A stretch of 37,140 nt of DNA from Paenibacillus doosanensis (GTDB lineage: Bacteria > Bacillota > Bacilli > Paenibacillales > NBRC-103111): NCBI RefSeq assembly GCF_025060755.1, contig NZ_JANYUY010000071.1:1-37140 (forward strand), written 5' to 3'. A model generated the notes under the pieces. It was not told the DNA's origin. It worked only from the letters and a program-made list of their open reading frames with translations, and searched no databases. Of the stretch, positions 8,534-17,337 are shown piece by piece (position 1 is the first letter of the stretch; each line of letters opens with the position of its first letter). Made by a program: the position numbers and the translations under genes.

Positions 8534-9565
8534 CTACCATTCCTGGCGGGTCAGCAGCGAGGACAGGAAGGTAAGCGCCAAGCCTTGGCCCCAGCCTTGC
8601 ACCCGCTTATGCGGCACGCCTTTGTAGCCGTCGGCGTCGCGCATCACAGCCGTTCCGGCGGACACTCCGCGCACGGAACCGTCTTCGTCAATCCGGCTGA
8701 GAATGCCGTGGATCGACTTGTTGACGTATTTATTGTACATTTTGCCGCTGGAGATCAGTGCCGCCGCAATGCCGCAAGAACCGGACGTCTCCGTGTAGGA
8801 GGTCGGATCGTTCAGCACCGTATGCCACAGGCCGGATTCGTCCTGCAGTCTGACCAGCGCGCTCAATTGGTCGCGCAGCGAGCCTTCGATGACCATAAAC
8901 GACGGATGCGTCACATGAATGAGCTTGAGCGCGCGAGCCATCGTGATCGCCGCCCAAGAGTTGCCTCTCGCCCAGTAAATGCCGGACATATGGTTCTGCG
9001 CGAGATGATCCCAGCCGTGATAATACAAATTCGTCGAAGGGTCCTGCAGGAAGTCCTCATGCCCGTGATACTGCTTGATGCCGTCTTCCAGATAGTCGCT
9101 TCGGTCTAGCAGCGTTCCCATGCGCACCAGGAAGTATCCGGCCATAAACATCGTATCGACCCAAGCCTGCTCCGGAAAATTGTAGTCCTCCGAGTTGACC
9201 GTATGCTGGAAGATGCCGTCCGCGAACCGCACCGCTTCATGCTTCAGGAAATCGGCCATCTGCACGGCGAAATCGATATATTTCTCTTCGCTCGTCGCTT
9301 TGTACAAGCTGATCAGCGAATGCCCGATCGATACGGCGTTGACCGTCAGCTTGGGCAGCCCGTCCTCCAGTTGTTCATCGACCCAGTTTTTCAGCAGCTC
9401 GATATATTCCTTGTTGCCGGTAGCTTCATACGCTTCCGTCACTCCATAGAAAGCGACGCCGCCCGGCCAATCCCAGTTGAAGTCCATTTGGAACGTGCGG
9501 CGGACGACGCGGTCGATCACCGTGCGAATTTCATTTTCGTCATATTGAAGTGCTGGCATATCCAT
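8534..9565 (-). CDS. yesR: GH105 unsaturated rhamnogalacturonyl hydrolase
   Basis: A 343-residue protein without a signal peptide, so it acts in the cytoplasm. It belongs to glycoside hydrolase family 105 (YesR/YteR), which removes the unsaturated galacturonyl residue left at the non-reducing end of oligosaccharides by rhamnogalacturonan lyases. The catalytic Asp is in WVDTMFMAG (about residue 137), and GIYWARGNSWAA and VQGWGQGLAL are further (alpha/alpha)6-barrel motifs. AGGAGG overlaps the codons after an upstream TTG, so ATG at 9563-9565 (or 9557-9559) is preferred over the TTG at 9583. It is the last gene of a minus-strand unit in the yesMNOPQR order, with a hairpin before it and a terminator after it. 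B. subtilis YesR and YteR are related; the gene order favours yesR. Confidence 0.9.
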   Translation of the reverse strand: MDMPALQYDENEIRTVIDRVVRRTFQMDFNWDWPGGVAFYGVTEAYEATGNKEYIELLKNWVDEQLEDGLPKLTVNAVSIGHSLISLYKATSEEKYIDFAVQMADFLKHEAVRFADGIFQHTVNSEDYNFPEQAWVDTMFMAGYFLVRMGTLLDRSDYLEDGIKQYHGHEDFLQDPSTNLYYHGWDHLAQNHMSGIYWARGNSWAAITMARALKLIHVTHPSFMVIEGSLRDQLSALVRLQDESGLWHTVLNDPTSYTETSGSCGIAAALISSGKMYNKYVNKSIHGILSRIDEDGSVRGVSAGTAVMRDADGYKGVPHKRVQGWGQGLALTFLSSLLTRQEW

Positions 9566-9586
9566 GTCTCCTCCTGTTTGCAAGGA

Positions 9587-9631
9587 AAGTCTGTACGAGG
9601 GGGCTCCTTACGCTCCCTTCGCAACAGACTT
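9587..9631 (-). other. Intercistronic hairpin between yesQ and yesR
   Basis: AAGTCTGT and ACAGACTT form a perfect outer stem, and a second stem of GC-rich pairs fills most of the space between them. No T run follows, so this is more likely an mRNA processing or stability element than a full terminator. It would allow yesR to be expressed at a different level from the permeases. Confidence 0.55.
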
Positions 9632-9652
9632 CCCGGCTTCTTTGCTGATCTA

Positions 9653-10498
9653 TTATCCTTTCAAACCGCTGGTGCTGATCCCTTCCACGATAAACTTCTG
9701 GAACACGAAGAAGATGATGACGATAGGCAGCAGCGACAGCGTTGACATGGCGAACATGCCGCCCCAGTTGTTGATCGACTCCCCGTCCAGGAACAGCTTG
9801 AGCGCAAGCGATACCGGATAGAGGGACGGTTTGTTCAAATACAGCAGCGGGTTGATGAAATCGTCCCATTTCCAGTAAAACTGGAAGATGGTCGCCGTCA
9901 CCAGCGACGGCACGATCATCGGCACGATGATGCGGAAGAAGATCGAATATTTATTACAGCCGTCCATTTTGGCCGCCTCGTCCATTTCCGGCGGTATGGT
10001 GCGGATAAACTGCATGATCAGGAAGATAAAGAACGGAACTCCGAAAAAGCTCGGCACGATAACCGGTTTGAACGAAGACAGCCATTCCAGCTTGGCGAAC
10101 ATAACGTACTGCGGAATAACGGTAACGTCCGTAGGCAGCATCATCGTGAGCATAACGCAGCCGAACCAGAAGCCGCTGCCCTTGAACGGAATGCGGGCGA
10201 GCCCGTAAGCGACCAGGGCCGACGACGCGACGGCGCCGATCGTGGAGATAATAACGATAATGAACGAGTTTTTAAAAAATGTAGCGAACGTATTGCCGGC
10301 GAAGCCCTTCCATCCGGTTACGTAGTTAATGAACTCCAGACGGCTTGGAATGAGGCTGTATGCCTGCGAGAAGATTTCGTCATTAGGCTTGAGCGAGCTG
10401 ACGGCGAGCCAGATGATCGGGTACACCATTAGCAGCGCCAAACAACCGACGATAAGATGATAGATGACGGATTGGAATCGTTTCGTTGCAGACGGCAT
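9653..10498 (-). CDS. yesQ: ABC importer permease, MalG/CUT1 type
   Basis: A 281-residue inner permease with six predicted membrane segments, the first at about 12-33. The cytoplasmic EAA loop reads [20 protein letters not shown], the site that docks the ATPase. Its position after a MalF-type permease and a binding lipoprotein marks it as the second channel subunit of a CUT1 oligosaccharide importer. The ATG lies one base past the yesP stop codon, so the two are translationally coupled. No ATPase gene is present in the window; importers of this kind in Bacillus use a shared MsmX-type ATPase, and the same is inferred here. The substrate is inferred from the neighbours as unsaturated rhamnogalacturonan oligosaccharides. 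Confidence 0.88.
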   Translation of the reverse strand: MPSATKRFQSVIYHLIVGCLALLMVYPIIWLAVSSLKPNDEIFSQAYSLIPSRLEFINYVTGWKGFAGNTFATFFKNSFIIVIISTIGAVASSALVAYGLARIPFKGSGFWFGCVMLTMMLPTDVTVIPQYVMFAKLEWLSSFKPVIVPSFFGVPFFIFLIMQFIRTIPPEMDEAAKMDGCNKYSIFFRIIVPMIVPSLVTATIFQFYWKWDDFINPLLYLNKPSLYPVSLALKLFLDGESINNWGGMFAMSTLSLLPIVIIFFVFQKFIVEGISTSGLKG

Positions 10499-10499
10499 G

Positions 10500-11399
10500 C
10501 TATTTGTCCCCTTTCGACTCGTAATGAACCCAATACTTCGAAGATTTGAATAGTACGAGAGTAATAATACCGATAATGATCAGCATCACCCACGCCATAG
10601 CGGAGGCATAGCCCATCTCGAAAAACACGAACGCTCTGCGGTACAAATACAGCGAGTAGAGCAATGTATTATCCAGCGGACCGCCTTCCCCGCGCGAGAT
10701 AATATACGCCGGCGTAAAGGTCATGAACGCGGAAATCGTCTGCATGATCAAGTTGAACAAGATGATCGGGCTAAGCAGCGGAAGCGTCACTCGGAAAAAT
10801 TTGTAGAACCCGTTGGCTCCGTCCACGCTGGCCGCTTCGTACAGCGAATGCGGTATGTTCTTCAGACCTGCCAGGAAGATCAGCATTGAAGAACCGAACT
10901 GCCATACCGACAATGCGATAAGCGTCCACAACGCCGTCCCGGGACTGCCGATCCATGACGTTTCCGTGTGAATGCCGATGACTCCGAGGAACGAGTTCAA
11001 TAGGCCCTTGTCGCCGAAAATTTGCGTCCACATGATCGATACGGCCACGCTGCCGCCGATAAGGGAAGGCAAGTAGTACGCCGAGCGGTACACGCCGATG
11101 CCCCGCGCCGCTTTATTCAGCAGCATCGCCACGATGAGCGCGAAACCGAGACGCAGCGGAACGCTGGCGAGCACGTAAGTGAACGTGACCTGGAACGACT
11201 TCCATATTTTATCGTCGTCCGTAAACATTTTGACGTAGTTGTCAAACCCGATCCAACGCGGGGCTTCCATCAAGTTATACTCGGTAAACGAATAATATAA
11301 GGATGATAAAATGGGATACAAGGTAAAGATCAGAAAGCCAATGATAAACGGAGCCGTGAACACGTATCCGACCACATTGTTGTTGTCCCGCAGCTTCAT
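10500..11399 (-). CDS. yesP: ABC importer permease, MalF/CUT1 type
   Basis: A permease of about 299 residues with six membrane segments, beginning after a short cytoplasmic tail ([20 protein letters not shown]). The EAA loop is [23 protein letters not shown] at 11397-11399 was chosen over a TTG at 11406-11408 because the GGGG ribosome binding site fits it better. It forms the channel with YesQ. A separate promoter/operator (11455-11514) lies directly upstream, after a strong hairpin that follows yesO, so yesP-yesQ can be transcribed both from yesO and on their own. Confidence 0.88.
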   Translation of the reverse strand: MKLRDNNNVVGYVFTAPFIIGFLIFTLYPILSSLYYSFTEYNLMEAPRWIGFDNYVKMFTDDDKIWKSFQVTFTYVLASVPLRLGFALIVAMLLNKAARGIGVYRSAYYLPSLIGGSVAVSIMWTQIFGDKGLLNSFLGVIGIHTETSWIGSPGTALWTLIALSVWQFGSSMLIFLAGLKNIPHSLYEAASVDGANGFYKFFRVTLPLLSPIILFNLIMQTISAFMTFTPAYIISRGEGGPLDNTLLYSLYLYRRAFVFFEMGYASAMAWVMLIIIGIITLVLFKSSKYWVHYESKGDK

Positions 11400-11454
11400 G
11401 GAATTCAACCCCTATGCACGTAGTTTGCTATGTTTCGATTTGCTTTATAACCTC

Positions 11455-11514
11455 ATTATAGAGAATCCACGCGAGATACAGAATGCAAAAAACCGTTCAT
11501 TTTGTTTAAAAAAC
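11455..11514 (-). promoter_or_regulatory. Promoter with AraC-type operator before yesP
   Basis: On the minus strand a perfect TATAAT (11455-11460) has a poor -35 (TTCTGT, 11478-11483) 17 bases upstream. Just beyond lie two direct half-sites with the core GTTTTTT (plus strand AAAAAAC at 11487-11493 and 11508-11514), exactly 21 bases apart. A weak -35 next to two half-sites on the same helix face is the classic layout of a promoter activated by an AraC-type regulator, here most likely YesN. The module matches the one before yesO in sequence and spacing. Confidence 0.7.
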
Positions 11515-11553
11515 AGACTCCTGAAAACGCCCGCATCCCCCGGAAATAAAGAA

Positions 11554-11594
11554 GCGGACCAGGCTTCCCCGCATGTATAAGGGAGCTGATCCGC
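11554..11594 (-). terminator. Hairpin after yesO, partial terminator
   Basis: On the minus strand GCGGATCAG pairs with CTGGTCCGC (one G-U pair), continues inward with TCCC/GGGA, and is followed by TTCTTTATTTC. It lies eight bases after the yesO stop. It would lower transcription of the permeases relative to the binding protein, as is common in such operons. Confidence 0.65.
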
Positions 11595-11602
11595 CGTCGG
11601 CG

Positions 11603-12925
11603 TTATTTCTTGTTTTTGGCCAAAATCGCGTTAGCGTCCTTGCGGAATTTCGCCGCCGCATCTTCGATCGAAATTTTCTTGTACAAAATTTGCTCGCTCA
11701 AATCCTTGAGCAGCTTCTCAACTTCGACGGAGCCTACAGGGTTCGGAGGGTCCATCGGGCTGCTGTTCTTTTCCGCCCAAGCGACATAATCGAATACTTT
11801 GGCGTCAGACGGAGACAGCGTAGGCTTCAGCGCATCCTTCACTTTGGAAGAAATCGGCACGCCGCGTTCGCCTTTGATGATGTTGTTTGCATCGATGTCG
11901 TTAATGAAGAAGTCGATGAATTTCGCCGCTTCTTCTTTTTGCTTGGAGTTCTTCGTAATCGAGAAGCCCATGCTTGGTTTCAGGAACAAGCCTTTATTGC
12001 CGTTAGGACCCGGGATCGGAATAAGCTCCGTGTTGCGTTTGGCTGCCGCAGACCAAGCTACGTACTGGTTGGACCAGGCGAAGCTGCCGAACGCGTTGCC
12101 GAGCACCATCTCGTCGTCTTCAGGCGTCGATTTCTTTTGCGCCAGTTTATCCAAGCTGAGCAGGTAACCTGCGTCATACCATTTTTGATAACGTTTATAG
12201 TAGTCGATAAACAGCTTGTCGTCGGTATATCCGAGGCTTGTGCCGTCGGCCGCATACATTTTTTGATCCTGCGTGCGCAAGTAATACGGGAAGAATACGT
12301 CATAACGCAAGTAGTCCATCAAAATTTTGCCGTTGCCCTTCAGCTTAGCGCCAAGTGCCTCCAGATCGTCCCATGTCCAATCTTTGGCCGGCATGCTTGC
12401 GCCCGCTTTGGCCAGCATATCCGGGTCTACCGTCGCTCCCAGAGCATTGACGCCGAGAGGAATTTGATACAATTTGCCGTCGTATTCCCCGCTCTTCAGC
12501 GTGTTGGCGCTGACGTCGCTCACATTCAACGTGCCGTTGGTCGTATAGGGACGAAGATCCTCCAGCTGCCCTCTGCCGCCGAATTGGCTGATGTACGACA
12601 TATCCATCTGAATAATGTCGGGCAATCCGTTCGCCGCCGCTTGCGGAGCCAGTTTCTTCCAATAATCGTCGAAGGAAGCATATTCCGCTTCAATTTTCAC
12701 GTTCGGATGCTTTTGTTGATACAGATCGATTACTTTCAGCGTATAGTCGTGTCTGGCTTGGCCGCCCCACCAGGCAATGCGCAAGGTAACCGGCTCATTG
12801 CTTCCGACCGCGGAACCTGTGTCGCCGGACATGGCCGGCGTTTTATCGGACGCCGCATTTCCTCCACAGCCTGCGGCCGTCAAAACCATAGATAGCGAGA
12901 GCAGCATTGGCAACGCTTTCTTCAT
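11603..12925 (-). CDS. yesO: ABC importer sugar-binding lipoprotein
   Basis: A 440-residue precursor with a lipoprotein signal peptide; the lipobox LTAAGC places the lipidated Cys at residue 20. The mature protein is a CUT1-type solute-binding protein, with the opening strand TLRIAWWGGQARHDYTLKVI and later FSITKNSKQKEEAAKFIDFF, characteristic of the two-lobe fold. Anchored outside the membrane, it would capture oligosaccharides released by a rhamnogalacturonan lyase and hand them to YesP-YesQ. GGGGAGG lies eight to nine bases before the ATG. The gene follows yesN and has its own operator-controlled promoter. Substrate assignment rests on gene order and on the GH105 gene downstream. Confidence 0.9.
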   Translation of the reverse strand: MKKALPMLLSLSMVLTAAGCGGNAASDKTPAMSGDTGSAVGSNEPVTLRIAWWGGQARHDYTLKVIDLYQQKHPNVKIEAEYASFDDYWKKLAPQAAANGLPDIIQMDMSYISQFGGRGQLEDLRPYTTNGTLNVSDVSANTLKSGEYDGKLYQIPLGVNALGATVDPDMLAKAGASMPAKDWTWDDLEALGAKLKGNGKILMDYLRYDVFFPYYLRTQDQKMYAADGTSLGYTDDKLFIDYYKRYQKWYDAGYLLSLDKLAQKKSTPEDDEMVLGNAFGSFAWSNQYVAWSAAAKRNTELIPIPGPNGNKGLFLKPSMGFSITKNSKQKEEAAKFIDFFINDIDANNIIKGERGVPISSKVKDALKPTLSPSDAKVFDYVAWAEKNSSPMDPPNPVGSVEVEKLLKDLSEQILYKKISIEDAAAKFRKDANAILAKNKK

Positions 12926-12963
12926 CTCTATTTCCTCCCCTGATTCATCGTCTTTACATAGCT

Positions 12964-13023
12964 ATTATCGCTCTTCGAACAGGGAAAAAGAATGTAAAAA
13001 ACCGTTTTCCTTGTTTAAAAAAC
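12964..13023 (-). promoter_or_regulatory. Promoter with AraC-type operator before yesO
   Basis: On the minus strand GATAAT (12964-12969) and a poor -35 TTCTTT (12987-12992) are 17 bases apart. AAAAAAC half-sites on the plus strand lie at 12996-13002 and 13017-13023, again exactly 21 bases apart. The distance from the proximal half-site to the -10 equals that before yesP. The distal half-site lies 20 bases from the yesN stop codon. Confidence 0.7.
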
Positions 13024-13043
13024 AGAGTTGTTCTTCGGGGTTA

Positions 13044-14594
13044 TCACGTCGTTTTCATATATTCGGACGGAGAACAGCCCGCATATTTTTTGAATACTTG
13101 GCTAAAATATTGCGGATTATCGCCGAATCCGAGCTGCTCCGCCAGTTCGAAAATTTTGATGTCGGATTTTTGAGTGATCAGCTCAATCGCTTTGGAAATT
13201 CTCGTTTTCATCACATAATTCGAAAACTTTTCCCCGGTTTCCTTTTTAAAAAGTTTGCCCAAATAATCCGAATTCATGTACAGCATCTGGCGCGCGACCC
13301 AGTTGAGCGACAGCTCGGGATTGCCGAGATGCTCCGAAATAATTTCTACGACCTTGCTGACGATAGCGCTGTGCTTATGCTTGTTCTGCTCATAGTGCAG
13401 CGAAGCGATCTGATGGCCGGTTTCCTTGAAAAACAACTGGATGGCCTGCAGCGTTTCAAGCTGCATCAGCTTCACCATCTTGTCCATATAGCCGTGCATA
13501 TCCTCGGCGTCCCCCAGCCGGATCATCGCCATAAACAGCTGGATAACGTAAGACTTCGAAGTCGAGATGTCGGCCCTTAGCTCCCCTACCTTTTGAAAAA
13601 ACAAATCGATCTCATGAGCCGCTTCCTCCCAATTGCCCGTCTTGATCTGCAGCATCAAATTATCCTCGTTAAAGCCGAGCTCGACAGGCTCCGCCCGGCT
13701 CATCCCCTCGATGTCCCGCTCCGTGATCAGACTGCCTTCGCCAAGATAAAAGCGGTAGTTCAAGCATTCCAGCGTCTGCTTATACAGCGTTCTCGCCCGC
13801 GTAATATCGTCCGCTTCGCTGAGCGCAACAGTGAGATCGATCCGGTAATACTTGAGGAACGTCTCCCTGATCCGTTCGATCCGCTCGTGCAGCTCTCCGA
13901 CCGATTCCGGATCTTCGACCATGATCAGCACATGATCGCCTACCGTCGAGCTGAGAACGGTTTTTTCGAGCAGCTCTTCGGCGATATTTTTGACGGCGAA
14001 CAGATGCTCGAATTCGAAGGGACCGTCGAGATGGCACAGCAGCAGCCTCACCTCGCGTCTGCCCAGCTCCAGCCGGAATAGTTGGCTGTAATATTCCCAA
14101 TCGCGGTTGCCGTACGTTTTATTCGTGACGAATTCTTTAAGAAACTGTTCCTTCACATGCGGCAGCACCTTCTCCAAGCCTTCTCTCATGCTGCGCACGA
14201 ACTGCTCACTGTCCCGCTCCCGGTTCAGCTCCTCGACCAGCTCATGGAGCACCTCCATGATTTTGTTCTCGTTACAGGGCTTCAGCAGGTAATGCTTGAC
14301 TCCGTATTCAATGGCGGAGCGGGCGTATTCAAACTCCCCGAATCCCGATAGGAGAACAAATTTTATTTCCGGATATTCCCTGCCGATTTTGGCCGCCAAT
14401 TGCAGTCCGTCCATCCCGGGCATCTTAATGTCGCTAATAATAATATCCGGCCGGTTTTCCTTCACCTTCTCGAACGCCTCAATCCCGTTGCGCGCCGTGT
14501 CCGCAAGGACGGTTCCCGTCCCCGCCCAATCTACGATTCGCGAGATGCCGTCCAAAATTATTCGTTCGTCATCGACCAACAGCACTTTATACAT
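13044..14594 (-). CDS. yesN: AraC-type response regulator
   Basis: A 516-residue regulator starting at ATG 14592-14594, with GGGGGA six bases upstream. The N-terminal receiver domain (about 1-120) has the acidic pair D8/D9, the phospho-acceptor D55 in DIIISDIKMPGMDG, and the conserved Lys in HYLLKPCNE. A long central segment with coiled-coil-like stretches (about 120-400) follows, and the C-terminal AraC HTH pair (about 410-516) has the signature FGDNPQYFSQVFKKYAGCSP. The start overlaps the end of yesM by eight bases, so sensor and regulator are made together. The likely targets are the two 21-bp-spaced operators before yesO and yesP. B. subtilis YesN is shorter, so the name reflects position and role rather than close identity. 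Confidence 0.88.
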   Translation of the reverse strand: MYKVLLVDDERIILDGISRIVDWAGTGTVLADTARNGIEAFEKVKENRPDIIISDIKMPGMDGLQLAAKIGREYPEIKFVLLSGFGEFEYARSAIEYGVKHYLLKPCNENKIMEVLHELVEELNRERDSEQFVRSMREGLEKVLPHVKEQFLKEFVTNKTYGNRDWEYYSQLFRLELGRREVRLLLCHLDGPFEFEHLFAVKNIAEELLEKTVLSSTVGDHVLIMVEDPESVGELHERIERIRETFLKYYRIDLTVALSEADDITRARTLYKQTLECLNYRFYLGEGSLITERDIEGMSRAEPVELGFNEDNLMLQIKTGNWEEAAHEIDLFFQKVGELRADISTSKSYVIQLFMAMIRLGDAEDMHGYMDKMVKLMQLETLQAIQLFFKETGHQIASLHYEQNKHKHSAIVSKVVEIISEHLGNPELSLNWVARQMLYMNSDYLGKLFKKETGEKFSNYVMKTRISKAIELITQKSDIKIFELAEQLGFGDNPQYFSQVFKKYAGCSPSEYMKTT

Positions 14595-16365
14595 CGTAAT
14601 CCCCCGTTTCATCCGGTATAATAATGGACACGCTCGTCCCTTTGCCCGGCTCGCTGTCCAGCCGGACGCCATAGTCTTCTCCGAACGCGAGCACGATCCG
14701 CTCTTCGATATTTTTCAGCCCGATGCCGCTGCCGCGCGTGCGCGCCTCGCCTTTTCTCACCTGCTCCAGCAGCTCTGCGCTCATCCCCGGACCGTTATCC
14801 TCGACGACGATAATGAGCTTGCCGGGCTCGCGTCTTGTCCGGATACGGATGAGACAAGGCTCAAGCATCTGTTCCAGCGCGTAGTGAATCGAGTTCTCCA
14901 GCAGCGGCTGCAGCGTCAGCTTCGGAAGCATCAGCTTCCGAGCTTCGTCCGGAACGTCCATCTCGAATTCGAGCCGCTCCTCGAAGCGAAACCTCTGAAT
15001 CGTAATATAACACATCACGATTTCCAATTCCTCACCGACCGTAATGAGCGCCTCTCTGAGACTGATCGAGCTTCGCAGCAAAAAGCCTAGCGCTTCGACC
15101 ATCTTGGAAATTTGCGGCTGGCCGTTCGTTTTGGCGAGCCAATTGATCGATTCCAGCGTATTGTACAGAAAATGCGGGTTGATCTGCGCCTGCAGCGCTT
15201 TGAACTGGGTTTCCTTGATCGTCAGCTGCTTGGCGTAATTTTCGGTAATCAGCTCGTTGATTTGCTGCATCATCATTCGGAACGTGCGGTGCAGCTGCCC
15301 CACCTCGTCCATCTGCAGCGTCACCGGATCGGGCGGCTCCGCTTCCATCAGCGTGAAATCGCCTTTCTGCACCTGCTTCATTCGGCCGATCAAGTCCTCG
15401 ATAGGGCGCGTCAGGCTGCGGGCAAAATTGATGGCTACCGCCATGACGGCAAGCAAGCTTGCAATAAAGCCGATGAGAAGAATTCGCTTCATCAGAATGA
15501 TTTTATTAAAGATCGTATCGTACGGTATGAGGCTGTGATACGACCATCCCAAATAACCGGACTGGATTTGCGTCAGGAAATACGGCCGGCCGTTGAGCTG
15601 CTTGATCACGTATCCATGACGCCATTCCTCGGCCTCCGGCAGCGACAGTCCGGCATTATCGAGCCGTGGAGGGTAGATCATTCGGTCTCCCGACGCAATG
15701 CGCATTTCGCCGTTTTTCAGCTCGGTGCCGGCAATGACGTCGTCTACGATATTTTCCAGACGGATGCGGACAACCAGCGTGCCGATTCTCTCCAGGCTAA
15801 AGTTCTGGTTCTGATACGATCTAATTTCCCTGGCAATAATCAGAGTGGCATCCTCGCCGTCCGGCAGAATCCACCGGCTCTCCCCGGAGCCTTTGGCCGA
15901 TTCGTTAAGTATCATCTCTCTCTTGGCTCCCGAAACGACCTGCGATTGCCCGGCCAAGGCCTGCTCCCCCAGCTTGTCGGTCACCTCCACCGAGTAAACG
16001 TATTTCTCATATCCGGTATACTGTACGAGCTTGTCGGAAATATAGGAGCGAATCCGCAGCTTCTCGAACTCCGGCGTATTGCCGTCGATCGACAGCAGCA
16101 AGCTCTGAATTTGCGAGTCGGTCGCCATGCTGAACGACAGCCGTTCCAGCCGCTTCAGCTCGCTTTCGATCCCGCTGGACGATAAGTTCAGCAGCTGGGA
16201 CGATTTGGAATACAGCTGCTCGTCATAGATCGAGTAAGCGTATTGCAGCGCAAAATACGTGATCATAAAACAGATCACCATGATGAGCGAAATAAGCGAA
16301 AATACTTTGTTTTTAATTTTCCAGTTCATGGCCGGTTTGAAGAACGGAAACGCTGACCGTCTCAC
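14587..16365 (-). CDS. yesM: Membrane sensor histidine kinase, YesM type
   Basis: A 592-residue kinase starting with GTG (AAGGGGG upstream). A membrane segment at about 21-43, an extracellular sensor region at about 44-293 and a second segment at about 294-315 are followed by a HAMP linker. The phosphorylated His is in QINPHFLYNTLESINWLAK (about H398), the signature of the His_kinase family, and the ATPase domain has VVEDNGPGMS and GSGIGLKNIEERI. It would sense an extracellular sugar signal and phosphorylate YesN. YesM homologues pair with YesN next to oligosaccharide importers. The intergenic region upstream carries a large inverted repeat. Confidence 0.9.
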   Translation of the reverse strand: MRRSAFPFFKPAMNWKIKNKVFSLISLIMVICFMITYFALQYAYSIYDEQLYSKSSQLLNLSSSGIESELKRLERLSFSMATDSQIQSLLLSIDGNTPEFEKLRIRSYISDKLVQYTGYEKYVYSVEVTDKLGEQALAGQSQVVSGAKREMILNESAKGSGESRWILPDGEDATLIIAREIRSYQNQNFSLERIGTLVVRIRLENIVDDVIAGTELKNGEMRIASGDRMIYPPRLDNAGLSLPEAEEWRHGYVIKQLNGRPYFLTQIQSGYLGWSYHSLIPYDTIFNKIILMKRILLIGFIASLLAVMAVAINFARSLTRPIEDLIGRMKQVQKGDFTLMEAEPPDPVTLQMDEVGQLHRTFRMMMQQINELITENYAKQLTIKETQFKALQAQINPHFLYNTLESINWLAKTNGQPQISKMVEALGFLLRSSISLREALITVGEELEIVMCYITIQRFRFEERLEFEMDVPDEARKLMLPKLTLQPLLENSIHYALEQMLEPCLIRIRTRREPGKLIIVVEDNGPGMSAELLEQVRKGEARTRGSGIGLKNIEERIVLAFGEDYGVRLDSEPGKGTSVSIIIPDETGDYDV

Positions 16366-16770
16366 GAGAACGGACCCCCTTGGCTGCAGACGCTTTTTTC
16401 CTTATGGTACACTAGGATTGCCAAAACAGCCAAGTTTTCGTTGGGCCGACTTGAGGAAAAACCTGAGGCCCCAGGTCCTTTAAAATCCAGTATAAACCCA
16501 TACGTTAGAGCATGGGAGAGAATTGGATATGGGGTTCCAACCGCTGTTGAACTTCGTGTTATGTTAATTTGTTTGTATGTCATGGCGTCAACACGAAGTT
16601 CAAAGGCGGCCTCTATCGCTTTTCCACCCCATATTCATTCCCTTTCTATTCTACTTTAGGCTGCCTTCGGCTTCTTTAAATGCGTTCTTCAAATCGGCGG
16701 CGCCTCCGGATTTCATCATCCATCGCAGCTAGCTCCAGTACTGCACTAACGATTTCTGCGAACGATGCGC
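16366..16770. other. Gene-free stretch upstream of yesM with nested inverted repeats
   Basis: About 400 bases with no convincing gene. It holds the yesM promoter region (a loose TTGGCT, 18 bases, TACCAT on the minus strand), a small hairpin CCATT-like stem near 16496-16516, and the large inverted repeat described separately. Confidence 0.4.
16527..16634. repeat. Nested inverted repeat (14-bp perfect inner arms)
   Basis: The inner arms TTGAACTTCGTGTT (16547-16560) and AACACGAAGTTCAA (16590-16603) are perfectly complementary with a 29-base loop. Outside them ATATGGGG (16527-16534) and CCCCATAT (16627-16634) also match, with short complementary pieces between. The layout suggests a small inverted-repeat element or a long structured RNA. 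There is no T run for a terminator and no obvious target duplication. Confidence 0.6.
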
Positions 16771-17313
16771 TTACAGTTCATTGCCATATTTGGATACGTC
16801 GGGTAAATCCGGACGGTTATGACGTTTGGGCCATTTGCCCACAGAGCCCGGGCCGCCGGAGCCCTCCAGCGGAATGACATCGACAATCGCATCGGGGTCC
16901 GAGCGATGAATCCGCTCCGTCAGTTCAACCTCCTCCAGCCTGTAAATCACTAGCTGCATTCGGTGCATCGTCACCCCGCCTCTTGTCGTATAGCTCTTCA
17001 GCCTGGCCGCCTCCCGGCCGACGGCCTGACGAATCGCTTCCGCGACCGGTTCCGGCCGTGTCGTCTGTACCCGCATCAGCCGCTCCCGTGACGAGCCCCG
17101 CAGCAGACGGGAAGCCGAGAGCAAGACGGCCGCCGCCAACGCCGCGCAGAAGATCGCGGAGGATTGCCATCTGTGCACATGCGCCGCCGTGCCGCCGTCC
17201 GGCAAGCTTGCCGGAACGGGAGACAGCAGACTTCCAGACAAAGCGCTCCGCCCGCTTCCCCCGGGAATAAGAACTTCACTGTAGAGTCCAACCCATTCAA
17301 AGCTATGCCGCAT
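16771..17313 (-). CDS. DUF2179-like protein with one membrane segment (possible remnant)
   Basis: A 180-residue frame with a good start (GAGGAGGAAT six bases before the ATG). A low-complexity Gly/Ser/Ala N-terminus precedes one hydrophobic segment at about 52-68. The rest, with YTTRGGVTMHRMQLVIYRLE followed by a DPDAIVDVIPLEG strand, resembles the DUF2179 domain that ends YitT-type membrane proteins (R-G-V-T, a V-x-x-R-x-E strand, then D-P-x-A-x-V). YitT proteins normally have five or six membrane segments before this domain, and these are missing. The gene is 24 bases after khtU, so it is probably cotranscribed. It could be an orphan ligand-binding domain or a truncated YitT gene. The family call is from motif similarity only. 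Confidence 0.45.
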   Translation of the reverse strand: MRHSFEWVGLYSEVLIPGGSGRSALSGSLLSPVPASLPDGGTAAHVHRWQSSAIFCAALAAAVLLSASRLLRGSSRERLMRVQTTRPEPVAEAIRQAVGREAARLKSYTTRGGVTMHRMQLVIYRLEEVELTERIHRSDPDAIVDVIPLEGSGGPGSVGKWPKRHNRPDLPDVSKYGNEL

Positions 17314-17337
17314 ACCGATTCCTCCTCGATATGATAG

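Noticed and set aside
11573-12895. 440-codon plus-strand frame opposite yesO
   Set aside because: It mirrors yesO almost exactly, lacks a ribosome binding site and has an Arg/His-rich composition typical of antisense shadows; yesO has a lipobox and clear family motifs.
15112-16185. 357-codon plus-strand frame opposite yesM
   Set aside because: Shadow of the kinase gene, with no start signal and no recognisable domain.
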